64,000 bases of DNA from Microbulbifer aggregans (GTDB taxonomy: Bacteria > Pseudomonadota > Gammaproteobacteria > Pseudomonadales > Cellvibrionaceae), in contig NZ_CP014143.1 in NCBI RefSeq assembly GCF_001750105.1, forward strand, positions 186,001 to 250,000. The letters are read 5' to 3'. Under the pieces are notes generated by a model. It saw only the letters and a program-made list of their open reading frames with translations. It was not told the origin of the DNA and ran no database searches. The translations under genes were made by a program, and so were the position numbers. Below are positions 54,982 to 64,000 of the stretch, in pieces. Position 1 is the stretch's first letter; every line of letters starts with the position of its first letter.

Positions 54982-57402
54982 ATGAAAAGGACTTTAATCA
55001 ATACCATTACGCTGTCATCAAGCATTCTACTTGTCGCATGCGGCGGAGGCGGAGGGGGCTCTGGTGATGGCGCAACTCAGGATAACAACCCTCCCACAAG
55101 CTCCTCCCCGACTGTCCTTATCGGCTCAATAATCGATAGCCCAATCCAGAACATTCAATTCAAAACCAGCTCAAATCGAGAAGGTACAACTGACAACAAC
55201 GGTGAATTTGAGTTTGAAGAAAATGACACCGTTGTCTTCTCAATTGGAAACATAGAGTTTGAAGCAATTGATGCAAAGCAAGGCCTGACGCCACTCGAAA
55301 TCTTTGGAACGGGTAGCCTGGAGGATCGTCGGGTCATCAACTTCACGAGATTCATCCAGACTCTCGATGATGATGGTGATATCAGTCTGGCCATCACTAT
55401 TACGGAAAGCGCAACCACTGCAGTAGAGACCTCGGGGTTGGTCGTCTCAGACTTTGATATGGCGCCCATGGATTTTGCTGCGAGCGACAGAGTCCAGTCT
55501 CTACTCACCGAGCTCAACTTAAGCGAATTAGTTGGCATAGAGAACGCCAACACGCACTTTAGCAACTCATTAAAATCCTCTGACGTTATCGACACCGATA
55601 ATGACGGCACTCCAAATAAAAATGATACCGACGATGACAATGACGGCATCGAGGATCAACATGATGAACACCCATACGACGAGTTGGCTAGCGGCGACTT
55701 CGACGAGGATGGCATCGACAATATTGATGATACCGACGACGACAACGACGGTACCGATGACTCTGCAGACAACTTCCCTTTCGACCCATCAGAAACGAAA
55801 GACTCCGACGGCGACCTTATCGGCGATAATGCCGACACCGATGACGACAACGATGGCTTTAATGATGATGTCGATGAGTTCCCTTTCGACCCTGAGAAAA
55901 GCGGGGATGTAGATAGCGACGGTATCGATAACATCAGTGACGATGATGATGACGGAGATGGAACCCTCGACATTAATGATAAGTTCCCCCTAGACAGCTC
56001 CGAAACCGCTGATTTTGACGGTGACGGTATCGGCGATAATGCTGATACCGATGACGACAATGACAATATTCTAGACTCTGAAGACCGAATTAATATTGCG
56101 GGCCACAAAGCCTCATATATACAAGAAGAAAAAATCAGCCTTAAAGCGAGAGGTTTCGACCCTAACTTTGACCTTGCTACAGACGCCGATGGCTGGCACA
56201 TACAGTTTTATACTTACAGCGAAGACGAACCAGGAAGGGCCCTTACTGAGTACTCTGACGGGGGCACCTACAACGCCAACTTCGATGCTTTCTCCGGATA
56301 CTGGAACATCGAGTACTGGGCCCCGAGAAAGCCAGGAAACTACAGAACAGAGATTATACTCTATTGTGCAGCCAGCCCAAGCGAGTGCGAAACAAATTTT
56401 TCCTACGACCAGATTTCTCAAAACATTTATTTTTCCAGCCTTTGCAAGGATGACCCATGCTCTTACGAGCCACTTCCGGCAAGAGGAAATTACGTAACAA
56501 ATACCCCCTCTTACTCCTACGATCCTGAATTTGTCCAGAGAAGCAATGGTCAGCTATTGGCCATCCATTCAGATATTGATCAAAACAAGACCTTCGTATC
56601 AATCTCAGATGACGGCGGACTGAACTGGTCAGAAATCAGCTCACTTCCCGCAAGGATTTACAACATAGGATCGATGATTGAAACATCTGGCGGAAGTCTG
56701 GTGTTCATCGCCAATTGCAGCGGAGCCACCGGACTCTGTCTTTACTCATCCGCAGACGCATTGAACTGGAGCCAACAGGACATCACAGCAAAAATTCCTA
56801 CTTCAAAGTGTTCTACTGCCTCATGCTATGAAGACATTGAAACAGATTCGATCCAGCAGATACCCGGCGGCGGCCTTGCGATTTCCTATACTCATTATCT
56901 CGATGAAGGAGATAACCCAAAATATGATATCTATGTCACGTACAGTGACGACCTTGAAAACTGGAATACACCAGTCAAAGTCTCATCAGGTTTAAACTGG
57001 GAGTACAATTCAACGCTCTTAGCGTCCTCATCTGGTAGCTTTTACCTCTCCTATCTTTCCTATACAGACAACTCGATTGTAGTAGGCGAGTCTAGTGACC
57101 TTGTGAACTGGGAAAAGAAATACATCCTTGGGCAGGCGACTCAAAATGGAGCAAGCTCAACCATCGTGGAAGTTTCTGGGAAACCTACTGTTTTCTACGA
57201 GACAGATAAAACCTTGAACTACAGTCATCTAACGAATTCAGGAAGCTTTTCCACCCCAAAATTCATTATTGATGGAATACCAAACGGCCCAAGAATCAAA
57301 GTCCTTCAGAGCGGCAATATCGGCGTCATGTATGAGATGGATCTTAATAACCAGAGAGATATTTTTTACGAGGAGCTAGACGCTGTACCTGTAGATAACT
57401 GA
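54982..57402 (+). CDS. Calcium-binding TSP3-repeat lipoprotein with Asp-box propeller
   Basis: ATG at 54982 with GGGGGAAAA upstream gives 806 residues. The lipobox is LLVAC, followed by six glycines. Residues about 45-125 form a beta domain. Residues about 202-370 hold at least five thrombospondin type 3 repeats (DTDNDGTPN, TDDDNDG and similar), which bind calcium. The C-terminal part (about 480-800) has Asp-box-like blades such as SDDGGLNWSEI and YSDDLENWN, suggesting a sialidase-type propeller. The gene is clearly AT-richer than its neighbours, a sign of transfer. It would sit on the cell surface; catalytic residues of a sialidase were not identified. Confidence 0.82.
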   Translation: MKRTLINTITLSSSILLVACGGGGGGSGDGATQDNNPPTSSSPTVLIGSIIDSPIQNIQFKTSSNREGTTDNNGEFEFEENDTVVFSIGNIEFEAIDAKQGLTPLEIFGTGSLEDRRVINFTRFIQTLDDDGDISLAITITESATTAVETSGLVVSDFDMAPMDFAASDRVQSLLTELNLSELVGIENANTHFSNSLKSSDVIDTDNDGTPNKNDTDDDNDGIEDQHDEHPYDELASGDFDEDGIDNIDDTDDDNDGTDDSADNFPFDPSETKDSDGDLIGDNADTDDDNDGFNDDVDEFPFDPEKSGDVDSDGIDNISDDDDDGDGTLDINDKFPLDSSETADFDGDGIGDNADTDDDNDNILDSEDRINIAGHKASYIQEEKISLKARGFDPNFDLATDADGWHIQFYTYSEDEPGRALTEYSDGGTYNANFDAFSGYWNIEYWAPRKPGNYRTEIILYCAASPSECETNFSYDQISQNIYFSSLCKDDPCSYEPLPARGNYVTNTPSYSYDPEFVQRSNGQLLAIHSDIDQNKTFVSISDDGGLNWSEISSLPARIYNIGSMIETSGGSLVFIANCSGATGLCLYSSADALNWSQQDITAKIPTSKCSTASCYEDIETDSIQQIPGGGLAISYTHYLDEGDNPKYDIYVTYSDDLENWNTPVKVSSGLNWEYNSTLLASSSGSFYLSYLSYTDNSIVVGESSDLVNWEKKYILGQATQNGASSTIVEVSGKPTVFYETDKTLNYSHLTNSGSFSTPKFIIDGIPNGPRIKVLQSGNIGVMYEMDLNNQRDIFYEELDAVPVDN

Positions 57403-57426
57403 TTAAACTTTAGTTAGGCAAGAAGG

Positions 57427-57450
57427 GGGCCACCGAGAGGTGGCCCTTTT
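57427..57450. terminator. Rho-independent terminator
   Basis: GGGCCACC pairs with GGTGGCCC around GAGA, followed by T4 on the plus strand and preceded by CTTCTTGCC-complement on the other. It lies between convergent genes. Confidence 0.82.
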
Positions 57451-57485
57451 ATATTGGTTTGATTTTCTTAATAACCCACAGAGCC

Positions 57486-58802
57486 CTAATCACTCTGCAG
57501 CGCATCGATAGGATTGAGCTTCGACGCCTTGATGGCCGGGTAGACCCCAAATACCAGTCCGATCAAAGCACAGACAGAAAACGACAGCAGTATTGCCTGC
57601 AAGGACCAAGACACCGCCCAGCCGGCGTAGAGTGCGATCGCTTCAGACAGCAATACACCAAACAGAATGCCCAGCAGTCCACCCAAGATGGCGATGGTAA
57701 AGCTCTCCACCAGGTACTGGGTGCGGATATCACGCTGGGTAGCGCCCACGGCCCGCAACAGGCCGATCTCTCGAGTACGCTCCAGCACGGTGGCCAGCAT
57801 GATATTCATGATGCCTATGCCGCCCACCAGTAATGAGATACCCGCGACACAGGACATGACGATATTGAAAATCGTCTGTGTCTCCATCTTCTGTGCCATC
57901 AGCGCCGCTGGCACCACCATGGTGAAATCCTTGACGTTGTTGTGGCGGCGATTGAGGAGATGGGTAATCGCGCGTGCGGCCTCATTGGCATCGGTGCCTT
58001 CGGCCAACTGGAACTTCAGTTCACTGACTTCGGCAGCGAGCAGCGGATGGGGGAAGCGCTGCATCGCCGTGGCAAAGGGAATAAAGATCTGGTTCTGTTC
58101 GGCCCCCAGGCGGACCCCCTCGAACTCGGCACCGTCCACGAAAGGCGAGTCGAGCACACCGACCACGGTGAACCACAGGTGATTGACCTTGATCCGCTCC
58201 CCCAGCACAGGCTGAGATGGAAAAAGCTGGCGGGCGACAGATTCCCCCAGCACTGCCACTTGGGCAAGCTGCTGTTCGTCCTGGTCAATAATCAGGCGCC
58301 CCTCCGACAGCTGGAAGGGTGACATACGGAAATACCCCGGACTGACACCTGTGGCCGCTGCCTCGCTCTTGCCGTATTCACTGAATACGCTGTAGGTCTC
58401 CAGTGACTTCTGCGCGGCAAACGCCTCGACAAAACCCAGCGTTGCCAGTGCCGCCTCGCCGTCCCGCAGACTCAGTCCCGCCGATTGCTTACGTTGCTCG
58501 TACAGTTCTTCTTTTTCCAGCTCGGGGCTCTGCACGATCAGGTTGTTGAGACCCATGGTCTCGATCATTCGCAGGGCCTCCTGCTCAGCCCCTTTACCGA
58601 TGTTCAGCATGGCGATGACTGCACCTACACCGAAAATCATGCCCAGCAGGGTAAGCAGGGTCCGCAGTTTGTGTTGCGACAGTTCCGCCAGAGCCTCACG
58701 GAAGCTGACCAGCAGTTCGCGGCCCCGCCCGGCCCGCCGGCTGGACTCGGTTTGCTCAACCGGGCTGCCGAGTCTTTCCATGTCCGCTAACGACTGGCTC
58801 AT
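57486..58802 (-). CDS. ABC exporter permease (MacB/FtsX fold)
   Basis: The 438-residue permease has an N-terminal helix (HKLRTLLTLLGMIFGVGAV), a periplasmic MacB-PCD domain (about 75-300) and three C-terminal helices with LLRAVGATQRDI before the second. It is the last gene of a five-gene operon, overlapping the preceding adaptor by four bases (ATGA). Only one permease is encoded, so a homodimer is expected. Confidence 0.9.
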   Translation of the reverse strand: MSQSLADMERLGSPVEQTESSRRAGRGRELLVSFREALAELSQHKLRTLLTLLGMIFGVGAVIAMLNIGKGAEQEALRMIETMGLNNLIVQSPELEKEELYEQRKQSAGLSLRDGEAALATLGFVEAFAAQKSLETYSVFSEYGKSEAAATGVSPGYFRMSPFQLSEGRLIIDQDEQQLAQVAVLGESVARQLFPSQPVLGERIKVNHLWFTVVGVLDSPFVDGAEFEGVRLGAEQNQIFIPFATAMQRFPHPLLAAEVSELKFQLAEGTDANEAARAITHLLNRRHNNVKDFTMVVPAALMAQKMETQTIFNIVMSCVAGISLLVGGIGIMNIMLATVLERTREIGLLRAVGATQRDIRTQYLVESFTIAILGGLLGILFGVLLSEAIALYAGWAVSWSLQAILLSFSVCALIGLVFGVYPAIKASKLNPIDALQSD

Positions 58803-60031
58803 GGCGTCACCTCCCCGTCACTGCCATCGCGCTCCGTCACTTCGTAAAGTGCAATGCGGTCGCCGCGCGCGAGTCCACTGGCGATTTCAATATGCGTCGG
58901 GGTCGCAGCACCGACCGTCACCGGCTGGCGCTTGAAGGCTCCGCCAGTGTACAGGTATACATAGGCACCATCGGCATTGCGGAACAGGCTCTGCACCGGG
59001 ATTTCAATCCGCTGCTCTGAATCCGCCACACGAATCTCTGCGCGCACACCACGGCCGAGCTTGAATTGCTCCGGATGCTGCTCCTCAAAAGCGGCGATGA
59101 CTTCATAGTACTTCTGCGGATTACCCCGCTCGATAGAAGAAGGCGCCGCGCTGATACTGGTTACGCGAGCGGTGAACCTTCGAGCCGGTTCCGTCTCGAA
59201 CCAGAGCGTGACCGGCTGCTCCGTCGCCAGGCCGGCAGCTTCGCGGTCCAGCACCAGAAGTCGCGCCTGCATGACACTGACATCTGGCAGGTCACCCACT
59301 TTGCGCCCCGGCCAGATCCGCTGGCCCACCTGGGGCTTCTCCCCACGCCAGTTTGCTTCGTAGGTAATGAGGCCATCGTGCGGGGCAATGATTTCCAGTT
59401 CGGAAAGCCCCTCATCCAGCCGCTCGATTTTCGCCGTGTGTTTCTGCCGCTGTACCGACAACACGTCCATCTCACTTTCGGAACTTGTGGCGAAACGCTC
59501 GTTTTTCCAGTCAAGAAAATCCAGCTTGGAGTCCAGGAACTGCGTGTCCAGCTGATCATCCAGTATTTCCAGCCGTGACTTGATGCGGTCATCGTCGATG
59601 GCAAATCGCTCCGCGAAGTTTTTTTCGGCATCCACCTGATCCATATCCAGCAGGATCGCCTTCTGCTCCGTGGTCAACGCTCCCTCTTTCTCCCGCAGGT
59701 CCTCGACCACCAGCGCCAGGTCGCCGCTGGCCCAGCGACGCTGCTGTTGCATCAGCTGGGCATCGAAGCGCACGATCACATCCCCCTTTTCCACCTTCGA
59801 GTATTCGGGAGCCATCCATGCGATGACTTTGGAGGGACCGGCCACCGGAGCTTGAATGGTTGTTGCCTCCCGGGCTTCCAGCTCCCCCTCTGCCGCAACC
59901 AGCGCCTCGCGCTCGCTGTAGCCGACCTCATATAGCAGGGGTTCCGATTTTTCATCGGCACAACCACTCAGGAGCGAAGCAGCAACCACCAGCGTACCGG
60001 CACCAATCAATGGCTTGATGAAAACGCTCAT
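58799..60031 (-). CDS. ABC exporter adaptor 3 (lipoprotein, HlyD type)
   Basis: The 410-residue membrane fusion protein has lipobox LLSGC. A lipoyl-like half (VKAPEYSKVEKGDVIVRFDA in outline), a helical hairpin (about 95-215) and the return half IIAPHDGLITYEANWRGEKP follow. The C-terminal domains are longer than in its two neighbours and include the membrane-proximal part (VEIASGLARGDRIALYE in outline). This is the most complete adaptor of the three. It overlaps both neighbours by four bases. Confidence 0.85.
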   Translation of the reverse strand: MSVFIKPLIGAGTLVVAASLLSGCADEKSEPLLYEVGYSEREALVAAEGELEAREATTIQAPVAGPSKVIAWMAPEYSKVEKGDVIVRFDAQLMQQQRRWASGDLALVVEDLREKEGALTTEQKAILLDMDQVDAEKNFAERFAIDDDRIKSRLEILDDQLDTQFLDSKLDFLDWKNERFATSSESEMDVLSVQRQKHTAKIERLDEGLSELEIIAPHDGLITYEANWRGEKPQVGQRIWPGRKVGDLPDVSVMQARLLVLDREAAGLATEQPVTLWFETEPARRFTARVTSISAAPSSIERGNPQKYYEVIAAFEEQHPEQFKLGRGVRAEIRVADSEQRIEIPVQSLFRNADGAYVYLYTGGAFKRQPVTVGAATPTHIEIASGLARGDRIALYEVTERDGSDGEVTP

Positions 60032-61074
60032 CGAACCTCCCCGCTTGTGGCTGCAATCGCCTTTTCGGCCCCGGACGGAGCCAACACAATGGAAGCCGTC
60101 ATACCCGGCTTGAGGTCGGCCTCACTTTCCGGGTCCAGACCGACCAGCAGATCGATCACCCGTCGCCGGTCACCTCGGGCGCGGTCTCTTACCACGCTAC
60201 CGAGCTCAATGATCCTGCCACTCAGTGTGCGGGCTTCGGCGCTATCGATGGTCACATCCACCTCCGCACCGACAAACAGACGGGCCTTGTCCACCTCATC
60301 GGCCTGGCCGCGCACCTGCATTTGTGAAAGATCGGAAATCTGCAGCACTGGCTGCCCAAAGCGCACCGACTCACCTTCAGATGGCTTCTCACCCTGCCAG
60401 TTGGGCAGGTACTGCACCAGACCAGCGATGGGCGCCACCACTCTGAGCTTGTTCACTTCCGCCTGCAGGGCGGCCGTCTCGGCTTCCAGTTGCTCGACTT
60501 TGCCCTCGGCCAGGGAGACATTCAGCGCACGAGTGCGCTTGTGCAACTCTGCCAGCTCACGTGCGAGCTGCAGGTCATTAGTGGCAACCTCAAAATCAAT
60601 CGCCGCTTTCTGGCGCTCGTTCCTCGACATGGAGTGATCGAGAATTTGCGCACGGCGCTGGGCTTTTTCATACTCGGCCCGCTTTTCCTCAACGGCCAGT
60701 TTGTCATCCTCGGCAATCTGCTCTTCCTTGAGAACGATATTGCCGAGCTCGCTACGCGCCTGCTCCAGTTCAGCCTTTTTGTCGATCAGGCGTTCCCGCA
60801 CAGGCTTGTCATCGAAGGCGACAACGACCTCCCCCTCTTTCACGTGCGTATTTTCCGGCACCAGCTGCTTGATACTGTACTGCCACATACGGGAAATCGA
60901 TGGTGGTGCCACCATGACTGCGCGGGCGGACTCGAGCTCGCCGGCAATCGGCGGCAAAGCGTTCTCACTCACCGCTGTTCGCCCGTTATCCGGCGCCTCA
61001 GCGCAGGCACCCAGTAACAGAGCAAGGAAGCTGAAACTCGCTGCACGCGAGAGAGAGGTCACAGAATGTTTCAT
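60028..61074 (-). CDS. ABC exporter adaptor 2 (lipoprotein, HlyD type)
   Basis: The 348-residue protein has lipobox LLGAC. A lipoyl half (VKEGEVVVAFDDKP), a long charged hairpin (about 88-215) and the return half VVAPIAGLVQYLPNWQGEKP follow. A beta-barrel comes last, and the protein ends without the final domain of adaptor 3. It shares the NW-x-GEKP turn with adaptor 3, so the two are paralogues. ATGA overlaps join it to both neighbours. Confidence 0.83.
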   Translation of the reverse strand: MKHSVTSLSRAASFSFLALLLGACAEAPDNGRTAVSENALPPIAGELESARAVMVAPPSISRMWQYSIKQLVPENTHVKEGEVVVAFDDKPVRERLIDKKAELEQARSELGNIVLKEEQIAEDDKLAVEEKRAEYEKAQRRAQILDHSMSRNERQKAAIDFEVATNDLQLARELAELHKRTRALNVSLAEGKVEQLEAETAALQAEVNKLRVVAPIAGLVQYLPNWQGEKPSEGESVRFGQPVLQISDLSQMQVRGQADEVDKARLFVGAEVDVTIDSAEARTLSGRIIELGSVVRDRARGDRRRVIDLLVGLDPESEADLKPGMTASIVLAPSGAEKAIAATSGEVR

Positions 61075-62033
61075 GAATCCACCTCCGGAAACTCGATCCG
61101 TGCGCCCATACCCGGCAGGATCTGAAACTCCGGTGCCTCAGACAGAGAGAACACCAGGCGGTAATACAGCCCGCTGCCCCACTCCTTCCGCTTCTGTGGC
61201 TGGGTGGCGATTTCGGTGAGGGTGGCCGGTAGCGTGCTGTGCAGGCGAGCGTCGAAAGTGAGCACAGCAGACTGACCTTCCCGTACCCGATCGACGTCGA
61301 TCTCATGTAGCCAGGCTTCAATATAGAGATCATTCAACGAGGGGATCTCGGCAATCTCCCACGAGGGCTGCGCAGTCATTCCCACGAATACCCGCTCTCC
61401 CGTCCACGGATGCTTACCATAAAGGACTGGCCCCGCACGCTCGGCACGCAGCGTCATTGCAGCAAGCCGCTCCCGATTCAATTCCAACTTGCTCAGGGAC
61501 CGGTCAATACTGATCTGCTGTTTCTCGATGGCGACATCCCGGGCGAGCTGTGCCTGGACCAGTTCTTTGCGTGCCTTTTCAACTTTGGCTTCAGCTTCGC
61601 TCTCGGCCACCTGAAAAGACTCGTATTCAAATGCGCTGAGGTACTGTTTGGGTACTGCCGCATCAATCGCGGCTTTTTTCAACAGCAGCTGCTCCCTCTG
61701 GAGGGCGAACTCTTTTTCCAGAACCGTCTGGGCGTGCTTGGTTTTTTCCTGCTGCAACTTTTCCCTTGCCGTGTTCAATGCCACGGTTTCCGCATCGATA
61801 TCCCCCTGGATGGAGGCACCATCGAATACCACTACAATCTCGTCCGGCTGTGCGACCTGCCCTTCCGGCATCAGCCACTGCACCTCCACACGCCAGTCAT
61901 CGGTCATGGGGGCATAGAAAACCTGGCTCTCCTTCGCTCTCAGCTCACCACTAAGCAATAGTTGAGCTCTGGGATCATCAGCAAAAGCGCAGAGTGAAAG
62001 TAGCGATAAGCAAACTGGAATCAGGCGTGACAC
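61071..62033 (-). CDS. ABC exporter adaptor-like protein 1 (HlyD type)
   Basis: The 320-residue protein starts at GTG 62033 and has a Sec signal (LSLLSLCAFA, no lipobox cysteine at the right place). A first lipoyl half (EIVVVFDGAS), a long hairpin (about 78-185) and a barrel follow. The return section reads GKHPWTGERVFVG in the place of NW-x-GEKP. It is the shortest and most diverged of the three. It overlaps the ATPase gene by 13 bases. Confidence 0.78.
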   Translation of the reverse strand: MSRLIPVCLSLLSLCAFADDPRAQLLLSGELRAKESQVFYAPMTDDWRVEVQWLMPEGQVAQPDEIVVVFDGASIQGDIDAETVALNTAREKLQQEKTKHAQTVLEKEFALQREQLLLKKAAIDAAVPKQYLSAFEYESFQVAESEAEAKVEKARKELVQAQLARDVAIEKQQISIDRSLSKLELNRERLAAMTLRAERAGPVLYGKHPWTGERVFVGMTAQPSWEIAEIPSLNDLYIEAWLHEIDVDRVREGQSAVLTFDARLHSTLPATLTEIATQPQKRKEWGSGLYYRLVFSLSEAPEFQILPGMGARIEFPEVDS

Positions 62034-62701
62034 AAAGAATCCTCCACCACTTCGCCGTCGCTCATACGGATAATGCGCTGAGCGTGGGCGGCAATTTCGG
62101 GCTCGTGGGTGACCATCACGATGGTCTGCCCCTCCCGGTGCAGCTCCTTGAGCAATGCAAGAATTTCTTCAGACGTCTTGCTATCCAGGTTACCGGTAGG
62201 CTCATCGGCGAAGATGACCTTGGGGCGGTTGATCAGGGCCCTGGCGATCGCCACACGCTGACGTTGACCACCGGACATCTCGTAGGGGCGATGACTGAGG
62301 CGGTGGCCCAGCCCCACGCGCTTGAGCATTGCCGCCGCGCGCTCGCGGGCACTCTCTTCGTCTACCGACGAATAGCGCAGCGGTAACATGACGTTCTGTT
62401 GCGCGGTCAGGCGAGGTAGCAGGTGAAAGGTCTGGAAAATAAAGCCGATATGGCGGTTGCGGATGGCGGACAGGCTATCGTCGTCGAAGCTGCCCACCTC
62501 GCGTCCATCAAGCCAGTACTGGCCGGCAGTCTGCTGATCCAGGCAGCCGAGAATATTCATCAGCGTCGACTTGCCGGAACCCGACGAGCCCATGATGGCG
62601 ACGAATTCGTTCTTCGAAATCTGCAGCGAGACATTGGCAAGCGCCACGACCCTGGCATCGCCTGTCCCGTATTCCCTGCACAGTTTTTCTATCGTTATCA
62701 C
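62021..62701 (-). CDS. ABC exporter ATPase (MacB/LolD type)
   Basis: The 226-residue ATPase starts at GTG 62701. Walker A is GSSGSGKSTL, the Q-loop FIFQTFHL, signature MSGGQRQR, Walker B VIFADEPTGNLD and switch MVTHEPEIA. It is the first gene of the operon and should pair with the permease at 57486. It is similar in type to the ATPase at 2325 but belongs to a different transporter. Confidence 0.93.
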   Translation of the reverse strand: MITIEKLCREYGTGDARVVALANVSLQISKNEFVAIMGSSGSGKSTLMNILGCLDQQTAGQYWLDGREVGSFDDDSLSAIRNRHIGFIFQTFHLLPRLTAQQNVMLPLRYSSVDEESARERAAAMLKRVGLGHRLSHRPYEMSGGQRQRVAIARALINRPKVIFADEPTGNLDSKTSEEILALLKELHREGQTIVMVTHEPEIAAHAQRIIRMSDGEVVEDSLCHA

Positions 62702-63051
62702 GACTTTCTCCGGTGTTCTTCCCAGTCCACCAGACTCCCTGTCAAAAAAGTGGCTATCGGCAGGTTAATCATCCTTGTTCGGTGTGGCAAGTCGAGATCC
62801 TCCCTCTCATCCCCAAGATAGTCAGCCCACGCCTCCGGCTGGCGAGATGCAAATGAGCTATTTTCCTGTCATGGCGAGAGTGCTCCATCACGGTTCCTTG
62901 AACCATGTTCGACCGCGCATCGCTGCGCAAAGCTCCCCGTATTGCTGGTCCGCTTGCAGGTGATTCATCGTACAAGTGCCATGAGGGACAGCACCGTGCG
63001 CGGAACGGAAATCAGTAACCGGCTTTCAACCCGGCAGCGGGGCAGGATTCG
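62702..63051. other. Divergent intergenic region
   Basis: These 350 bases must hold the promoters of the ABC operon and of the antiporter gene. A small hairpin GGTTC-CTT-GAACC lies near 62895. No gene is recognised. Confidence 0.4.
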
Positions 63052-64000
63052 ATGACAGCTCAAAGTGACTCGGAAGCGGCAGACAACCGCGTCATGGCGG
63101 TCATCGCTCCCGTGGTTCCGGCCATCATCGTCGGGGCCCTGCTCTGGCAATTACCGGGAATCATGGCCGACGAGGTCGTTACTTTTGGTTGGCGCTGGGT
63201 ACCGAGCCTCGGTATTTCTGCACGCTTTTTCCTCGATGGCTTGAGCATGCTGTTCGCCCTGCTGATCAGCGGCATCGGCGTATTCGTCACCATTTACGCC
63301 GGTGCTTATCTCTCCGGTCACCCCCATCTGCGTCGTTTTTATCTCTATCTATTACTGTTCATGGTCGGCATGCTGGGGCTGGTACTGGCAGCGGACCTGA
63401 TCACCCTGTTCGTATTCTGGGAAGTGACCACAATCGCCAGCTACCTGCTGATCGGCTTCGATCACAGCAGTGCCAGGGCGCGCCGGTCGGCACTCCAGGC
63501 CCTGCTTATCACAGCGCTCGGTGGGCTCTGCCTGCTGGCCGGACTGATTCTTCTGGGTATTTCAGCGGGCAGTTTCGACCTGCTGGAAATCCTCGAACTT
63601 GGCGAAGACATTCGCGCCAGCACACTGTACTTGCCGATCCTGATCCTGGTTTTACTGGGGGCCTTTACCAAGTCGGCGCAACTGCCATTTCATTTCTGGC
63701 TGCCCAATGCCATGGCGGCACCCACCCCCGTCAGCGCCTACCTGCATTCGGCCACGATGGTAAAAGCAGGCATCTACCTGCTGGCCCGCCTGCACCCGGT
63801 ACTCGCTTACACTCCGACCTGGCAATGGACCCTGACCCTGGTGGGCGCTGTGACACTTGTGGTCGCCGCCGTGCTGGCGCTGCGGCAAACGGACCTGAAA
63901 CTCACTCTGGCCTATACCACCGTGGTTGCCCTCGGCACTCTGACCATGTTCCTCGGTGATGATGACTCGGTTGCCATCGCCGCGGCAGTCACCTTCATCC
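63052..64000 (+). CDS. mrpA: MrpA-like monovalent cation/H+ antiporter subunit (5' part)
   Basis: ATG at 63052 with AGGA upstream opens a frame that runs past the window end, 316 codons visible. The protein is almost wholly membrane-embedded. The proton-conducting signature appears in order: [53 protein letters not shown] and [20 protein letters not shown]. These are the residues shared with NuoL and MrpA; Lys and His in the last motif carry protons. The [15 protein letters not shown] form favours MrpA over NuoL. The remaining Mrp genes would lie downstream. Confidence 0.85.
   Translation, partial: MTAQSDSEAADNRVMAVIAPVVPAIIVGALLWQLPGIMADEVVTFGWRWVPSLGISARFFLDGLSMLFALLISGIGVFVTIYAGAYLSGHPHLRRFYLYLLLFMVGMLGLVLAADLITLFVFWEVTTIASYLLIGFDHSSARARRSALQALLITALGGLCLLAGLILLGISAGSFDLLEILELGEDIRASTLYLPILILVLLGAFTKSAQLPFHFWLPNAMAAPTPVSAYLHSATMVKAGIYLLARLHPVLAYTPTWQWTLTLVGAVTLVVAAVLALRQTDLKLTLAYTTVVALGTLTMFLGDDDSVAIAAAVTFI

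Noticed and set aside
40740..57480. Integrase, transposase, phage, CRISPR or toxin-antitoxin genes in the accessory part
   Set aside because: None is visible on either strand; the island call rests on the ssrA-derived repeats and gene content alone.

Overview
The window is about 64 kb of chromosome from a marine gammaproteobacterium, most likely a Cellvibrionales member close to Microbulbifer or Saccharophagus. The evidence is the ruvCAB-ybgC-tolQRAB-pal-cpoB-queEC-tRNA(Lys)-nadA order, the fur/bamE/rnfH/ratA/smpB/ssrA order, a tmRNA tag reading ANDDNYGAQLAA, a marine-type sortase with a single dedicated target, and an exported sulfatase. This is a judgement from gene content; no database was searched. 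By eye most genes are GC-rich, and one lipoprotein gene near 55-57 kb is clearly AT-richer.

Layout. 1-493: 5' part of a SulP anion transporter. 707-8336: an ABC export operon (adaptor, ATPase, two permeases) followed by a sigma-54 response regulator and a histidine kinase, with a near-perfect sigma-54 promoter in front. 8551-8823: a HiPIP. 9140-10113: three small lipoproteins, two of them paralogous and Cys-rich. 10380-14756: pyruvate dehydrogenase aceE-aceF. 15213-18139: sortase and its VIT/VWA target. 18316-19758: a DUF1254/DUF1214 protein. 19846-25354: purC, an AI-2E-type permease, a TusA-like protein, a BepA-like M48 protease and nadA. 25536-34788: two tRNA(Lys) genes, queC, queE, the Tol-Pal operon, ybgC and ruvBAC. 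34880-40739: fur, bamE, rnfH, ratA, two NSS-type sodium symporters flanking smpB, and ssrA.

From ssrA onward the character changes. About 9 kb (40740-49724) holds a metallophosphoesterase, a LysR regulator with two Cys-elbow hydrolases, an SDR and a lipoprotein sulfatase. Copies of the ssrA 3' end lie at its two borders and inside it. I read it as a decayed island, or stack of islands, inserted at ssrA; no integrase is visible. 49995-57402 continues with accessory genes: a GH10-like lipid- or membrane-anchored hydrolase, a nucleotidyltransferase/HD-domain pair, an SDR, an RluA-type pseudouridine synthase and a calcium-binding TSP3/Asp-box lipoprotein. 57486-62701 is a tightly overlapping five-gene ABC operon with three consecutive adaptor-like proteins. 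63052-64000 is the 5' part of an MrpA-like antiporter subunit.

The most unusual items are the structured repeats that split a copy of the ssrA T-arm, the triple-adaptor ABC operon, the self-contained sigma-54-controlled ABC exporter circuit, the sortase pair with a YPRTA signal, and the nucleotidyltransferase/HD pair.
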